From Paracoccus spongiarum (GTDB lineage: Bacteria; Pseudomonadota; Alphaproteobacteria; Rhodobacterales; Rhodobacteraceae), in contig NZ_JAVAMQ010000001.1 of the NCBI RefSeq assembly GCF_030732095.1, forward strand, positions 248,001-312,000: a stretch of 64,000 bases of DNA, written 5' to 3'. Below the pieces are notes generated by a model that saw only the letters and a program-made list of their open reading frames with translations, did no database searches and was not told the DNA's origin. Shown here in pieces: positions 41,316 to 49,568 of the stretch. The first letter of the stretch is position 1. Every line of letters starts with the position of its first letter. The position numbers were made by a program, and so were the translations under genes.

Positions 41316-41350
41316 TGAGGCCAGGGGTTCGATTCCCCTCGGCTCCACCA
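41275..41350 (+). tRNA. tRNA-Ala (anticodon CGC)
   Basis: 76 nt including an encoded CCA. The acceptor stem GGGGCCG/CGGCTCC has the G3-U70 wobble that specifies alanine. The anticodon loop TTCGCAA gives CGC, reading GCG codons. The D and T stems fold normally (AGGGG/CCCCT around TTCGATT). Its 5' end lies inside the mprF reading frame, and its 3' end marks the left edge of the accessory island. Confidence 0.97.
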
Positions 41351-41959
41351 GTTCAGGCATCGGCACGTCAGGCAGTTGCCCGACATTGACGACCTCGGTC
41401 GATCCAGCCTCCTGAAGATCCGCCAGAATCCCGAAGATGTCGTGGAACATGGCAGGCCTTTCGATGGATCATCAGGGATCAAGACCATGGGATTTTCGTC
41501 GGACGCCTTCCCAGAGCGTCCTCGGTCAGCCGCGACAGGTCCATAAGCAGGGCATCCGGCGCCCCGACGACCACGGCGCGTATCTCGAGCGCACTGACCC
41601 GCTTCTCGGGAAACAATGGCGATTGCCCCCTTCCCTCGCTCATTTCCACAAATCGCCCGAGGACCAGATTCTTCCGTTCCCTGGACAGAAGCATCCAGTG
41701 ACCTCCGCGACGGGTGTGCCGGGCGCGGTGAAGCCGCTGAGCACGGTGACCCTGAGGCGGAACTCCTCAACCTGACGATCGAAGTCTCGGGCGGACAGCG
41801 ATGGGGGCGTCCCGCGTCGCTGATCCGCAGACCTCGCGGAAGCGCCCGTGGTCACCGAGGTCCGGCGGGTGATGCGCCCCCGTCCATCACGGCGCAGGTC
41901 ATCGCCCATTTGGCGCGCGAGCTGCGGCACGAAAAGCCCGAGCGGGGGTTCGACTGAGG
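41351..41959. other. Unassigned left flank of the island
   Basis: 609 bp with no gene I can support. Two short minus-strand frames (41640-41930 and 41479-41694) overlap in different phases, as if a coding sequence had been broken by a frameshift. The residues around DFDRQVEEFRLRVTVL and LMDLSRLTEDALGRRP look protein-like but match no family I know. Composition resembles the neighbouring mobile-element debris. Confidence 0.4.
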
Positions 41960-42449
41960 CTCTATGAAGGCTTGCCTGAGATGTGGGGTATCACATACGA
42001 GGTCGCTTGGCATCGCGGCCACCGCGTCCGCGAGAGGATGAGTGACCGCCATATCCGTATGTGTGGCCTTGGTGGAAATGGACGAGATTTGCGCAGGCGC
42101 ACCGCCTCGCAAGGGTCAGGACGCCGGTCCGAGCGGCGTTCCCTCTGGGCATGGCGCAGGCCGACTGCTGGTTCTGACCATGGTCGAACGCGGTGGCCGG
42201 GTCGTTCTCGCACGGATCGCCAGTCATTCTAGTGAGTCGATCAGCACGGCGGCCTCGGCTCGGCTTGACCCCGCCGCCACGGTCATGACCGATGCACTGC
42301 CGGCCTATCGCCGCGTTGCGCCCGGCCACCGGCATCTCACCGTCAATCATTCGGCCGGGCAATATGTCGATCACGACGCCGGAGGGCCGGGTGCTGATGC
42401 GCACACCAACACCGCGGAGGCGGTTCACGGGATAATCCGTCGCCCGGAG
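41960..42449 (+). pseudogene. IS1595-family transposase relic
   Basis: Two frames together give the ISXO2-like DDE transposase core. The first carries MWGITYEVAWHRGHRVRERM, matching the canonical TYKTAWFMAHRIREAM segment. After a one-base frameshift near 42070 the second continues with VEMDEICAGAPPRKG (first Asp), ATVMTDALPAYR (second Asp) and HTNTAEAVHGIIRR (Asn-Glu region). The Zn ribbon is missing, and the 3' end is cut at 42450 by an IS3-type terminus. It is diverged from the intact IS1595 transposase at 50418-51368. Confidence 0.8.
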
Positions 42450-42718
42450 TGAACCGCCCCGGGTTTGCCGGAGAGTTTGTGTTTCAATGATTACGCTGCT
42501 TTTTCGGCAGCGTTCAAGCTTGCGTAGAAGGCCTCTTCTTCGTCCGGTGTGATGTATCCGATGGCGCTGTGCAGGCGGGTGTTGTTATACCAGTCGGCCC
42601 ATTTCAGGGTTTCCCATTCGACCCGACCAACGGACTTCCAGGGGCCGAGGAGCTTGATGACCTCGGTCCTGACCAGGCCGATGATGCTTTCTGCCAAGGC
42701 GTTGTCGCAGGGATCACC
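42450..42718 (-). mobile_element. IS3-family element, 3' fragment
   Basis: The minus strand encodes the last ~75 residues of an IS3-type OrfB integrase: GDPCDNALAES, IGLVRTEVIKLLGPWKS, VEWETLKWADWYNNTRLHSA and IGYITPDE, ending at the TAA at 42491-42493. The motif DWYNNTRLHSA is diagnostic. TGAACCGCCCCGGGTTTGCC at 42450 looks like the terminal inverted repeat. The rest of the element, including OrfA and the first catalytic Asp residues, has been lost at a junction with the sugar permease near 42713-42721. Confidence 0.85.
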
Positions 42719-43366
42719 GTGGTGCTGGCGCTCGGGGTCGGGATAGGCCTCGTGAACGGGGCGATCACCGCCCTTGTCGGCATCCATCCGCTGATCGTGA
42801 CGCTGGGAACCTCGACCATTCTCGCCGGAACCGCGCTGTTGCTCACCAACCAGCCGCGCGGGTCGGTGCCCCTCTTCTTCGAGGATTTCATCTATGGCCG
42901 GCTGGGCCCAGTGCCATACGGCATGATCCTGGTGCTCGCCCTCTACCTGCTGATCGGCATCATGCTGTGGAAGACCCGGTTCGGCACCCGCGTCTACGCC
43001 ATCGGCGACAACGAACCCGCCGCCGCGATCTCGGGCGTGCCGGTGCGGCAGACCAAACTCGCCGTCTACGCGCTGAGCGGGCTTCTAGCCGCAGTGGCCG
43101 CGATCTACATGACCGGGCGCTTCGGTGTGGGCGATCCGCGGGCGGGGGTCGGCTTCGATCTGCGCTCGATCACGCCGGTAATCGTCGGTGGCACGCTTCT
43201 GGCCGGTGGAAAGGGTGGCGTGCTTGGCACCTTCCTCGCCGTGATCCTGCTGGCGCTGATGGGGAACGTGCTGAATTTCCAGAACGTGTCCAGCGCATGG
43301 CAGTGGATCATCGAGGGGCTGATCATCGTCGCCGCCGTATCGTTCTTCGCAGGGAGGGCCCGCTGA
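42713..43366 (+). pseudogene. Sugar ABC transporter permease, 5'-truncated
   Basis: About 217 residues of an RbsC/XylH-type permease (BPD_transp_2). ALVGIHPLIVTLGTSTILAG, the EAA-like AIGDNEPAAAISGVPVRQTK and the C-terminal IVGGTLLAGGKGGVLGT are intact. Roughly the first 90-100 residues, with the first membrane segments, have been replaced by the IS3 fragment. The frame is open through the junction, so a chimeric protein might still be made, but function is unlikely. The stop overlaps the next permease start. Confidence 0.8.
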
Positions 43367-44343
43367 TGGCCATGACGTCCGCAACCGCCGGACCGGCCGC
43401 GCAGTCCCGGAACTCGGGCACCGTGCGCGCACGCAATCGGCGCGAGCTTCTGATGCTCTTCGGGTTCCTCGTGGCGATCTGGGCGGTCACCGCCGCACTT
43501 AGCCCGCGCTTCCTGAACCCCGCCAACATTCGCGACATCCTGATCCTCGCGGCACCCTTGGGATTCGTGGTCATCGGACAGATGATCGTGATCATCGTGC
43601 GCGGCCTCGACCTGTCGGTCGCCTCGATCATGGCCACGGTCGCGGTGCTGGCGATCGGGATGGGCGACAACATCGCCGTGATCCTTGTGCTCGGGCTGAT
43701 CCTGGGCACCGCAATGGGCGCGGTGAACGGCTATCTCGTGGCCTTCCGGCATGTCACGCCCTTCCTCGCTACGCTGGCAACGATGATCGTGCTGCAAGGC
43801 TTGCGTTTTGCCTATACCGGCGGCGCGCCCTCCGGCACGCTGCCCGAGGGGTTGCGCTACCTCTCGACGGGGACGGTCGCGGGAATTCCCGTTGCGGTGC
43901 TCCTGCTGCTGGTCGTTGGCGCGGCGGCGCACTGGATGCTGGAGCGGACGGTGTTCGGCCGACGGCTCAAGCTCTATGGCGTCAACCCCGATGCGGCCCG
44001 GATGACCGGCGCTCCGGTGCGATTTCTGGTGGTCATGGCTTTCACGATCTCGGGCCTGATGGCAGCGATCGGCGGGCTGGTGCTCGTGGGCTATGTCGGC
44101 ATCGTCGACAACTGGACCGGCCGCGGTTACGAGCTCGACTCGATTGCAGCCGCCGTGATCGGCGGCGCCGCGCTGTCGGGCGGCCGGGGTTCGGTGCCGG
44201 GGGCGCTGCTTGCGGCCTTGATCCTTGTGTCGCTCTTCAACATCGTGGTGATCTTGGGGCTCTCGACCGAGCTGCAGATGCTGATCAAGGGAAGCCTGAT
44301 CATCCTGGCTGCCGCCGTCTACATGACGCGGAGCAGGGCATGA
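43366..44343 (+). CDS. Sugar ABC transporter permease
   Basis: 325 residues, intact. It is an RbsC-type permease with about ten membrane segments. FVVIGQMIVIIVRGLDLSVASIMA is the conserved region and KLYGVNPDAARMTGAPV the ATPase-contact loop. It overlaps the truncated permease by one base, so the transporter had two permease subunits. The ATP-binding and periplasmic binding protein genes that should sit upstream are gone, so this permease is probably an orphan. Context suggests a pentose or sugar-acid substrate. Confidence 0.85.
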   Translation: MAMTSATAGPAAQSRNSGTVRARNRRELLMLFGFLVAIWAVTAALSPRFLNPANIRDILILAAPLGFVVIGQMIVIIVRGLDLSVASIMATVAVLAIGMGDNIAVILVLGLILGTAMGAVNGYLVAFRHVTPFLATLATMIVLQGLRFAYTGGAPSGTLPEGLRYLSTGTVAGIPVAVLLLLVVGAAAHWMLERTVFGRRLKLYGVNPDAARMTGAPVRFLVVMAFTISGLMAAIGGLVLVGYVGIVDNWTGRGYELDSIAAAVIGGAALSGGRGSVPGALLAALILVSLFNIVVILGLSTELQMLIKGSLIILAAAVYMTRSRA

Positions 44344-44358
44344 CCCGGAGGAACCACC

Positions 44359-45207
44359 ATGCCGGAGCGCTTGCGCTCGAACCTCAGTCGGATTGTCGAT
44401 ATCCTCGTGCAATTCGACGGGGCGAACAGACCCCTGCGCAGCGTGGAGATCCTGGCCCGGGCCAGGCTGACACGGGCGACGGGCCACGCCCTGATCCGTG
44501 CACTGGTTGCAAAGGGGTGGCTTGCGCGCGTCGATCACGGATTGCTGCAGCTTGGACCGAAGGCGGCGGACCTGATGTTCGGCCCGCTTGAGCCCGCCCT
44601 TGCGCTTGACGAGGCACCGGTGCGTCTGGCCGCCCTGCCCGGCATCAAACGCGCAGAACCTGCAAGCCTCGCCGGGGAGGACCCGTGGCGGCCCGACCTG
44701 GTGGAACTGGTGGACACGGCCCGCTTTGCCAGACCGGGCAAGGTGACGATCGGGTTCGCGAACGCGTCCCTGTCCAACCCGTGGCGCGTCGCGCTTTTGG
44801 CCAGCATGCGCTACGGCCATCAGTTGAACGAAGACCGAATCGCCGCGTTCGACATCAGGACCGCCGACGACGACCCCGACGCCCAGATCGCGCAGATCGA
44901 CGACCTGGTCCGCACCGGCATCGACATCCTGATCGTCAGCTGCCCCAACGTGCTGAACCGGTCACTCAACGAGCGGCTGCTTGAATTGTCGGCCACCGGC
45001 CTGCCGATCATCGCGCTCGACCGCCGACCCAGCGACCCGTCCTGCCTGGTGTCCTTCGTCACCGCTTCGGACAGCCGCATCGGGCGCGTGACGGCCCAGT
45101 GGATCGTGGAACATCTGCGGGGGCCGTCGCGGGTCTGGATGCTGTCGGGCGTCGAAGGCGCGAGCCCCGCGATCCGTCGTCAGGCCGCGGCGTTGACCGT
45201 GTTCTCG
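44359..45207 (+). pseudogene. HTH plus periplasmic-binding-type regulator, 3'-truncated
   Basis: About 283 residues survive. Residues ~5-70 form an IclR-like winged HTH (NLSRIVDILVQFDGANRPLR, ILARARLTRATGHALIRALV). From ~125 a sugar-binding-protein-like domain follows (KVTIGFANASLSNPWRVALL, IDILIVSCPNVLNRS, GLPIIALDRRP). The coding pattern stops near 45200, in the middle of that domain, and the frame then runs through unrelated sequence to 45399. It most likely sensed the sugar transported by the upstream ABC system. Confidence 0.7.
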
Positions 45208-45208
45208 G

Positions 45209-46276
45209 CTGAAGGGCGACACGGTTCTCGACATCACCTCCCGCAAGATCCCCACCCTGCAGACGCTGCTCGAGGCAGACGACCCCGCCGCGGCCGCGCG
45301 CGCGACCGAGGGTCGGCCGCTGTGCAGGCTGGCCGACCTTGCCGACAATGCAACCGAGACGCCCGACCCCGACCGGCCCTGGCCCCTCGCCCCCAATGAC
45401 CTTCAAGCCGTGAAGGCCTGCGGCGTGACCTTCGTGTCGTCCATGCTGGAGCGCGTCATCGAGGAAAAGGCCGCGGGCGACCCGACAAAGGCCGAGGACA
45501 TCCGCGCCCGCTGCACCGCGATCTTGGGCGACAGCCTGCGCAATGTCGTGCCTGGCTCGGACAAGGCCGTCGAATTGAAGGAGGCGCTGATCGCGGTCGG
45601 CATCTGGTCGCAATATCTCGAGGTCGGGATCGGCCCGGATGCCGAGGTCTTCACCAAGGCCCAGCCGATGAGCGCGGTCGGAACGGGGGCCGCCGTCGGC
45701 CTGCATCCGGTCTCGGCGTGGAACAACCCCGAGCCCGAGATCGTTCTGGCCGTGTCCTCAAAAGGAAGGATCGTCGGCGCCACCCTTGGCAACGATGTGA
45801 ACCTGCGCGACGTGGAAGGACGCTCGGCGCTGCTGCTGGGCAAGGCCAAGGACAACAACGCGGCCTGCGCCATCGGGCCGTTTCTGCGGCTGTTCGACGG
45901 GGACTTCACCCTCGACGATATTCGCAGGGCCGAACTGGACCTGACCGTGACCGGAACGGACGGCTTCGTGCTGACGGGCCATTCCACAATGGCCGAGATC
46001 AGCCGCGACCCCGCCGATCTGGTAGCCCAGGCCATGGGGCGACATCACCAGTATCCCGACGGAATGGTCCTCTTTCTCGGCACGCTCTTCGCCCCGACCG
46101 AAGATCGCGACGTGCCGGGCGAGGGCTTCACCCACAAGCTGGGCGATGCGGTGCGGATCCACGCTAGCGCGCTCGGCACCCTGACGAACACCGTTCGCCT
46201 GTCGACCGAGGCGCCTGCATGGCGCTTCGGCACCGCCGCCCTGATGCGCAACCTCGCGGCGCGCGACCTGATCTGA
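45209..46276 (+). pseudogene. 2-keto-3-deoxy-sugar-acid dehydratase (FAH family), 5'-truncated
   Basis: In frame, homology begins at KGDTVLDITSRKIPTL (about 45212) and runs through LAPNDLQAVKACGVTFVSSM to the end. About 35-40 N-terminal residues and any start codon are missing; the first usable start is GTG at 45410, giving 288 residues. The catalytic fold is intact: WNNPEPEIVLAVSS (metal-binding Glu), LGNDVNLRD, AKDNNAACAIGP and HHQYPDG. It resembles 2-keto-3-deoxy-D-xylonate/L-arabonate dehydratases (XylX-like) of the Weimberg route. It is probably non-functional. Confidence 0.78.
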
Positions 46277-46282
46277 GGACAG

Positions 46283-47797
46283 ATGAAGATGACCAAGGGA
46301 CGACACCTGATTGCCGGCGACTGGGTCGCCGAGGGAGAGATCTTCGATAACGCCACGGTCGATGGCGTGGCCGACAGGTTCCATGCCGGCAGCCCGGACC
46401 TGGTCGACCGCGCGGTGGTGGCGGCAGAGGCGGCCTTCGTCCCTTACGCGGCACTGTCGCGCGCGCGGCGAGCGCGGTTCCTGCGCCGGATCGCGGACGA
46501 GATCGAGGCGCGCGGCGCCCGGATCACCCAGATCGCCACGCGCGAAACCGGGCTGCCTGCGGCAAGGCTGGAGGGCGAGCGTGGCCGAACGACCGGGCAG
46601 TTGCGCCTCTTCGCCGATCACATCGAGGCCGGCGAGTATCTCGACCGGCGACACGACCCCGCCCTCCCCCACCGCGCACCTCTGCCCCGGCCCGACCTGC
46701 GGCTGATGCAGCGCCCCGTCGGCCCGGTGGCCGTATTTGGCGCCTCGAATTTCCCGCTCGCTTTCTCTGTCGCCGGCGGCGACACTGCCTCGGCGCTCGC
46801 GGCAGGCTGCCCCGTCGTCGTGAAGGGGCACGAGGCGCATCCCGGAACCTCCGAGATCGTGGCCGAGGCGATCGCCGCGGCGATCTCTGCCGAGGGACTG
46901 CACCCCGGTATCTTCTCGATGGTTCATGGCGGCAGTCAGGCGGTGGGCGCGGCGCTGGTGCAGCATCCGCTGATCAAGGCGGCGGGCTTCACCGGATCGC
47001 TGCGCGGCGGCCGGGCGCTTTTCGATCTGTGCGCGGCGCGGCCCGAACCCATCCCGTTCTTCGGCGAGCTCGGATCGGTCAACCCGATGTTCCTGTTGCC
47101 CGGTGCGATGGCCACCCGGGCCAAGGCGATTGCCGAGGGTTGGGCGGCCTCGCTTACCCTTGGGGCAGGCCAGTTCTGCACCAATCCGGGCCTTGCCATC
47201 GCAGTGGAAGGCGACGCGGCCGATGCCTTCGCGGCGCGGGCAGCCGAGGCGCTCGGCACCGTCCCGCCACAGGTGATGCTGACCGACGGCATAGCCAAGG
47301 CCTTCCGGACCGGGCGCGACCGTGCCGCCTCAACCGCTGGTGTGGGGGTGCTCCTGTCCACGTCCTGCAACGGCCGCAACGCCTCTCCAATGCTCCTGCG
47401 TACAACCGGCGACGCGCTCCGGGCCGATCCACAACTGATGCACGAGGTCTTCGGCCCGCTCGGCATCTTCGCGACCGTGCATGACCTTGACGAAATGGTG
47501 GCGCTGGCCACGTGCCTGGATGGGCAACTGACGGCCACCATGCACATCGACGACGCCGACACCGAGGCCGCCGCGCAACTTCTTCCGGTGCTGGAGCGCA
47601 AGGCCGGTCGCATCCTCGCCAACGGGTTTCCAACGGGCGTCGAGGTGGCCGATGCGATGGTGCATGGCGGCCCCTACCCGGCCAGCACGAATTTCGGGGC
47701 CACTTCGGTGGGGACAATGGCGATCCGACGCTGGCTGCGCCCGGTCTGCTATCAGAACCTGCCCAAGGACCTGCTCCCGGAGGACCTGAGGGTATGA
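46283..47797 (+). CDS. Aldehyde dehydrogenase, probable 2,5-dioxovalerate (alpha-ketoglutarate semialdehyde) dehydrogenase
   Basis: 504 residues, full length and undamaged. FGASNFPLAFSVAGGDTASA is the NADP-binding region, the general base Glu is in FFGELGSVNP and the catalytic Cys in GAGQFCTNPG. It resembles the 2,5-dioxopentanoate dehydrogenases that close the Weimberg pathway by forming 2-oxoglutarate. It lies six bp after the broken dehydratase. With the dehydratase and sugar-acid uptake damaged, it is likely a pathway orphan that could still act on other aldehydes. Confidence 0.85.
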   Translation: MKMTKGRHLIAGDWVAEGEIFDNATVDGVADRFHAGSPDLVDRAVVAAEAAFVPYAALSRARRARFLRRIADEIEARGARITQIATRETGLPAARLEGERGRTTGQLRLFADHIEAGEYLDRRHDPALPHRAPLPRPDLRLMQRPVGPVAVFGASNFPLAFSVAGGDTASALAAGCPVVVKGHEAHPGTSEIVAEAIAAAISAEGLHPGIFSMVHGGSQAVGAALVQHPLIKAAGFTGSLRGGRALFDLCAARPEPIPFFGELGSVNPMFLLPGAMATRAKAIAEGWAASLTLGAGQFCTNPGLAIAVEGDAADAFAARAAEALGTVPPQVMLTDGIAKAFRTGRDRAASTAGVGVLLSTSCNGRNASPMLLRTTGDALRADPQLMHEVFGPLGIFATVHDLDEMVALATCLDGQLTATMHIDDADTEAAAQLLPVLERKAGRILANGFPTGVEVADAMVHGGPYPASTNFGATSVGTMAIRRWLRPVCYQNLPKDLLPEDLRV

Positions 47798-48109
47798 ACA
47801 GGCCGAAGACACCAGCGGCCCGACAGCGACCAACGTCTTTTGAGTGTGGCGCACGTGATCGGGCCGTGCCACATCCTTTCCCCCGCGCGTGAAGCACCCG
47901 ACGTTTTTGCAGCCGGCTGCGTGGTCGGCAACCGCAGCGAGATTGCGTCGTTCCGACCGACGTTGCCACGGTTGGGGATCCACGCCCCTGCCGCGCGCCA
48001 GGGGCTGTTCGTCCATTGCAAGTCAGACGCTCAGCGTCTCCGCTTTCGCCGCGCCACCCTGCAGCTTAGCAAGGTCCTCGGTGGCACAAGCTTGTACCTC
48101 GCGACCGTA
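47798..48109. other. Unassigned stretch between the sugar cluster and the methyltransferase relic
   Basis: About 310 bp with no supportable gene. It appears to be debris between the aldehyde dehydrogenase and the broken methyltransferase. Open frames cross it in several phases, but none shows a family pattern, a start with a ribosome-binding site or continuity with its neighbours. Confidence 0.4.
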
Positions 48110-48460
48110 CAACGCGCGGTCGTGCCACACCGCCTAATCGCGCTCGGGCTGCCACGTCGTGATGTCCGCGGCGATCCACGCAACATCGTGAGCCCTTGGG
48201 CCGAGCCGCGGCCGGCTGACGGTCAGGGCGGCCGCGGAGAGATCCAGCACCGTGATGGGTCCGAAACCCTCCTCAATCAGCACATCGACGAGCCGGGACG
48301 CGCCGGCCCCGATGTCGATGAACGGCTCGCCGGGTTGCAGATGGTCGCGCACCATGTCGAGCGACACCGCAGCCGTTGCTTCGAACCATGTGAGTGCGTC
48401 TTCCGACCGTGCGCCGGAGACATCGTCCCAGTGCTGCCGTCCGTCGGCCAGGGTATCCAT
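48110..48460 (-). pseudogene. Class I SAM-dependent methyltransferase, broken
   Basis: A clear methyltransferase N-terminus starts at the ATG at 48460 (MDTLADGRQHWDDV), followed by SLDMVRDHLQPGEPFIDIGAGAS (motif I), ITVLDLSAAAL and VAWIAADITTWQPERD. A TAG at 48136-48134 then replaces what should be Tyr, because the frame beyond it continues AVWHDRAL, as in intact relatives. Homology ends near 48110, so the last ~90 residues are missing. It has both a nonsense change and a 3' deletion. Confidence 0.78.
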
Positions 48461-48712
48461 CGCGGACTGCGTGCCAGAGGTCCCACATCCCCGGAGCCTT
48501 CGACCGTCCGCGTTTTTCGCGCAGAACGAAGCACCAGACCCAAGCAGCACGACCACATTGGTCGAGTGCAAGGTATCGTTCAGCTTGTCCTCGACCCGCT
48601 CGCGGCATCCCGCGGTCGGCTTGCTACCGGCATCGTTGGAGTCAGCGTCCTTGTCAGGCCAAGCCAGCCACGTTCCATTGCCCGTCAGCAGGCGCAGCAG
48701 GTCCTTTTTTTT
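48461..48712 (-). pseudogene. SIR2-family protein, N-terminal fragment
   Basis: KKKDLLRLLTGNGTWLAWPD followed by NVVVLLGSGASFCAKNADG is the N-terminal NAD-binding part of a SIR2-like protein, the kind found in antiphage systems. A one-base deletion near 48500 shifts the frame, and the second frame continues KAPGMWDLWHAVRD before the methyltransferase relic begins. The 5' end is cut by the inverted repeat of the IS1595 transposon. Because of the frameshift, the methyltransferase and the SIR2 fragment look like one 206-residue open frame, but they are two broken genes. Confidence 0.72.
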
Positions 48713-48737
48713 GGCGATTATATACCTTGCAAACATG
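48713..48737. repeat. Left terminal inverted repeat of the IS1595 transposon
   Basis: Begins GGCGATTATATACC, then TTGCAAACATG. It matches the reverse complement of the right end at about 22 of 25 positions. It cuts the 5' end of the SIR2 fragment, leaving an A-rich run of codons next to it. Confidence 0.85.
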
Positions 48738-48760
48738 GGGGCACTGAGTAGCATGCCCTC

Positions 48761-49393
48761 ATGCTGGGAGACTTCTTCACCTACGTGGCCTCGGAGGCGT
48801 CTGTGATCGCGGACGCTCCATTGATTTTCGCAATGGCTGTTCTAGCCAGTGCTACCGTTGTCTGGTGGCTGGTAAATCTACGCTTTGGCGGGATCATCGA
48901 CAGTCAGCGGGAACGCCTTCAAGCACGGGATGAGAAGATAGCCGAATACAAGACCAAGCTTGAGGGTGCAGAGCCAGACGAAGCACGGGCGCATATCAAG
49001 GATCTGGAAGCGCGACTAGCGAGATTGGAGCCGAGGCGACTTTCAGAAGTCCAGCGCAAGGCTATGGTTGAGCATCTTCGCAGCGCGCCCGGCGCGATTT
49101 CCATCGCGGTTGATGGCGCTTGCTTTGACGGCCAGGTGTTTTCCAGAAGCTTTACATCAGCATTGCGCGAAGCGGGCTGGGAAGTATCCCTGCCCATGGT
49201 GTTGGGCCTTAATAACCCACCATCGTCTGGGCTTAGGGTCCAAGTCGCCGATCTAAACAACCTGACCAACGCGAATAGGGCGCTTTTCGCCGCTATGGAT
49301 GCTGTCGGATTGTCCTATGAGAAATCAGCAGGATTGCAGGTGGATGCACATCACCCGGAAGATGCCGAACTGCTGATAACCTCCGCCGCCTAG
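48761..49393 (+). CDS. Membrane-anchored coiled-coil protein, transposon cargo
   Basis: 210 residues. One membrane segment (about 18-41, LIFAMAVLASATVVWWLV) is followed by a coiled coil (about 48-92, rich in E, R, K, A) and a C-terminal alpha/beta domain (about 95-200; EHLRSAPGAISIAVDGA, LREAGWEVS, LRVQVADLNN). The tail-end fold occurs in uncharacterised bacterial membrane proteins, but I cannot assign a function. Its TAG shares the CTAG bases with the stop of the small convergent gene, so the two overlap by four bases. Codon use is more AT-rich than in core genes. Confidence 0.72.
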   Translation: MLGDFFTYVASEASVIADAPLIFAMAVLASATVVWWLVNLRFGGIIDSQRERLQARDEKIAEYKTKLEGAEPDEARAHIKDLEARLARLEPRRLSEVQRKAMVEHLRSAPGAISIAVDGACFDGQVFSRSFTSALREAGWEVSLPMVLGLNNPPSSGLRVQVADLNNLTNANRALFAAMDAVGLSYEKSAGLQVDAHHPEDAELLITSAA

Positions 49394-49560
49394 CGCTTTG
49401 GCTTTGGCGTGCGGTCTGGCGTCTGCGCACCATCTGTTGGTTTGTTTTTGGCAATGCGTCCTAGCACTTGATCAAACGCCGCTTCGTCCTCGTCCGCCTT
49501 CACTTCGCGGGCGAGGTCTTTGAACTTGTCGGATTGACTTTGCGACTGTTTGTTACTCAT
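49390..49560 (-). CDS. Small charged protein, transposon cargo
   Basis: 56 residues from the ATG at 49560: MSNKQSQSQSDKFKDLAREV then DEDEAAFDQVLGRIAK and a basic Pro-rich tail. A GGAAG site lies seven bases upstream. Similar short proteins with a DKFKxxAREL...DEDEA pattern occur in other bacteria, but no function is known to me. Its start codon is eight bases from that of the divergent DUF3800 gene, and its stop overlaps that of the upstream cargo gene, so it is tightly packed. Confidence 0.65.
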   Translation of the reverse strand: MSNKQSQSQSDKFKDLAREVKADEDEAAFDQVLGRIAKNKPTDGAQTPDRTPKPKR

Positions 49561-49568
49561 GTTCTTCC

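Noticed and set aside
41270-41451. Minus-strand frame reading through the tRNA-Ala gene (MFHDIFGILADLQEAGS onward)
   Set aside because: It reads the tRNA antisense (the well-known [11 protein letters not shown] artefact), with no conserved domain.
47840-48751. Plus-strand frame of about 300 residues over the broken methyltransferase and SIR2 fragment
   Set aside because: It is antisense to recognisable protein relics and has no similarity of its own.
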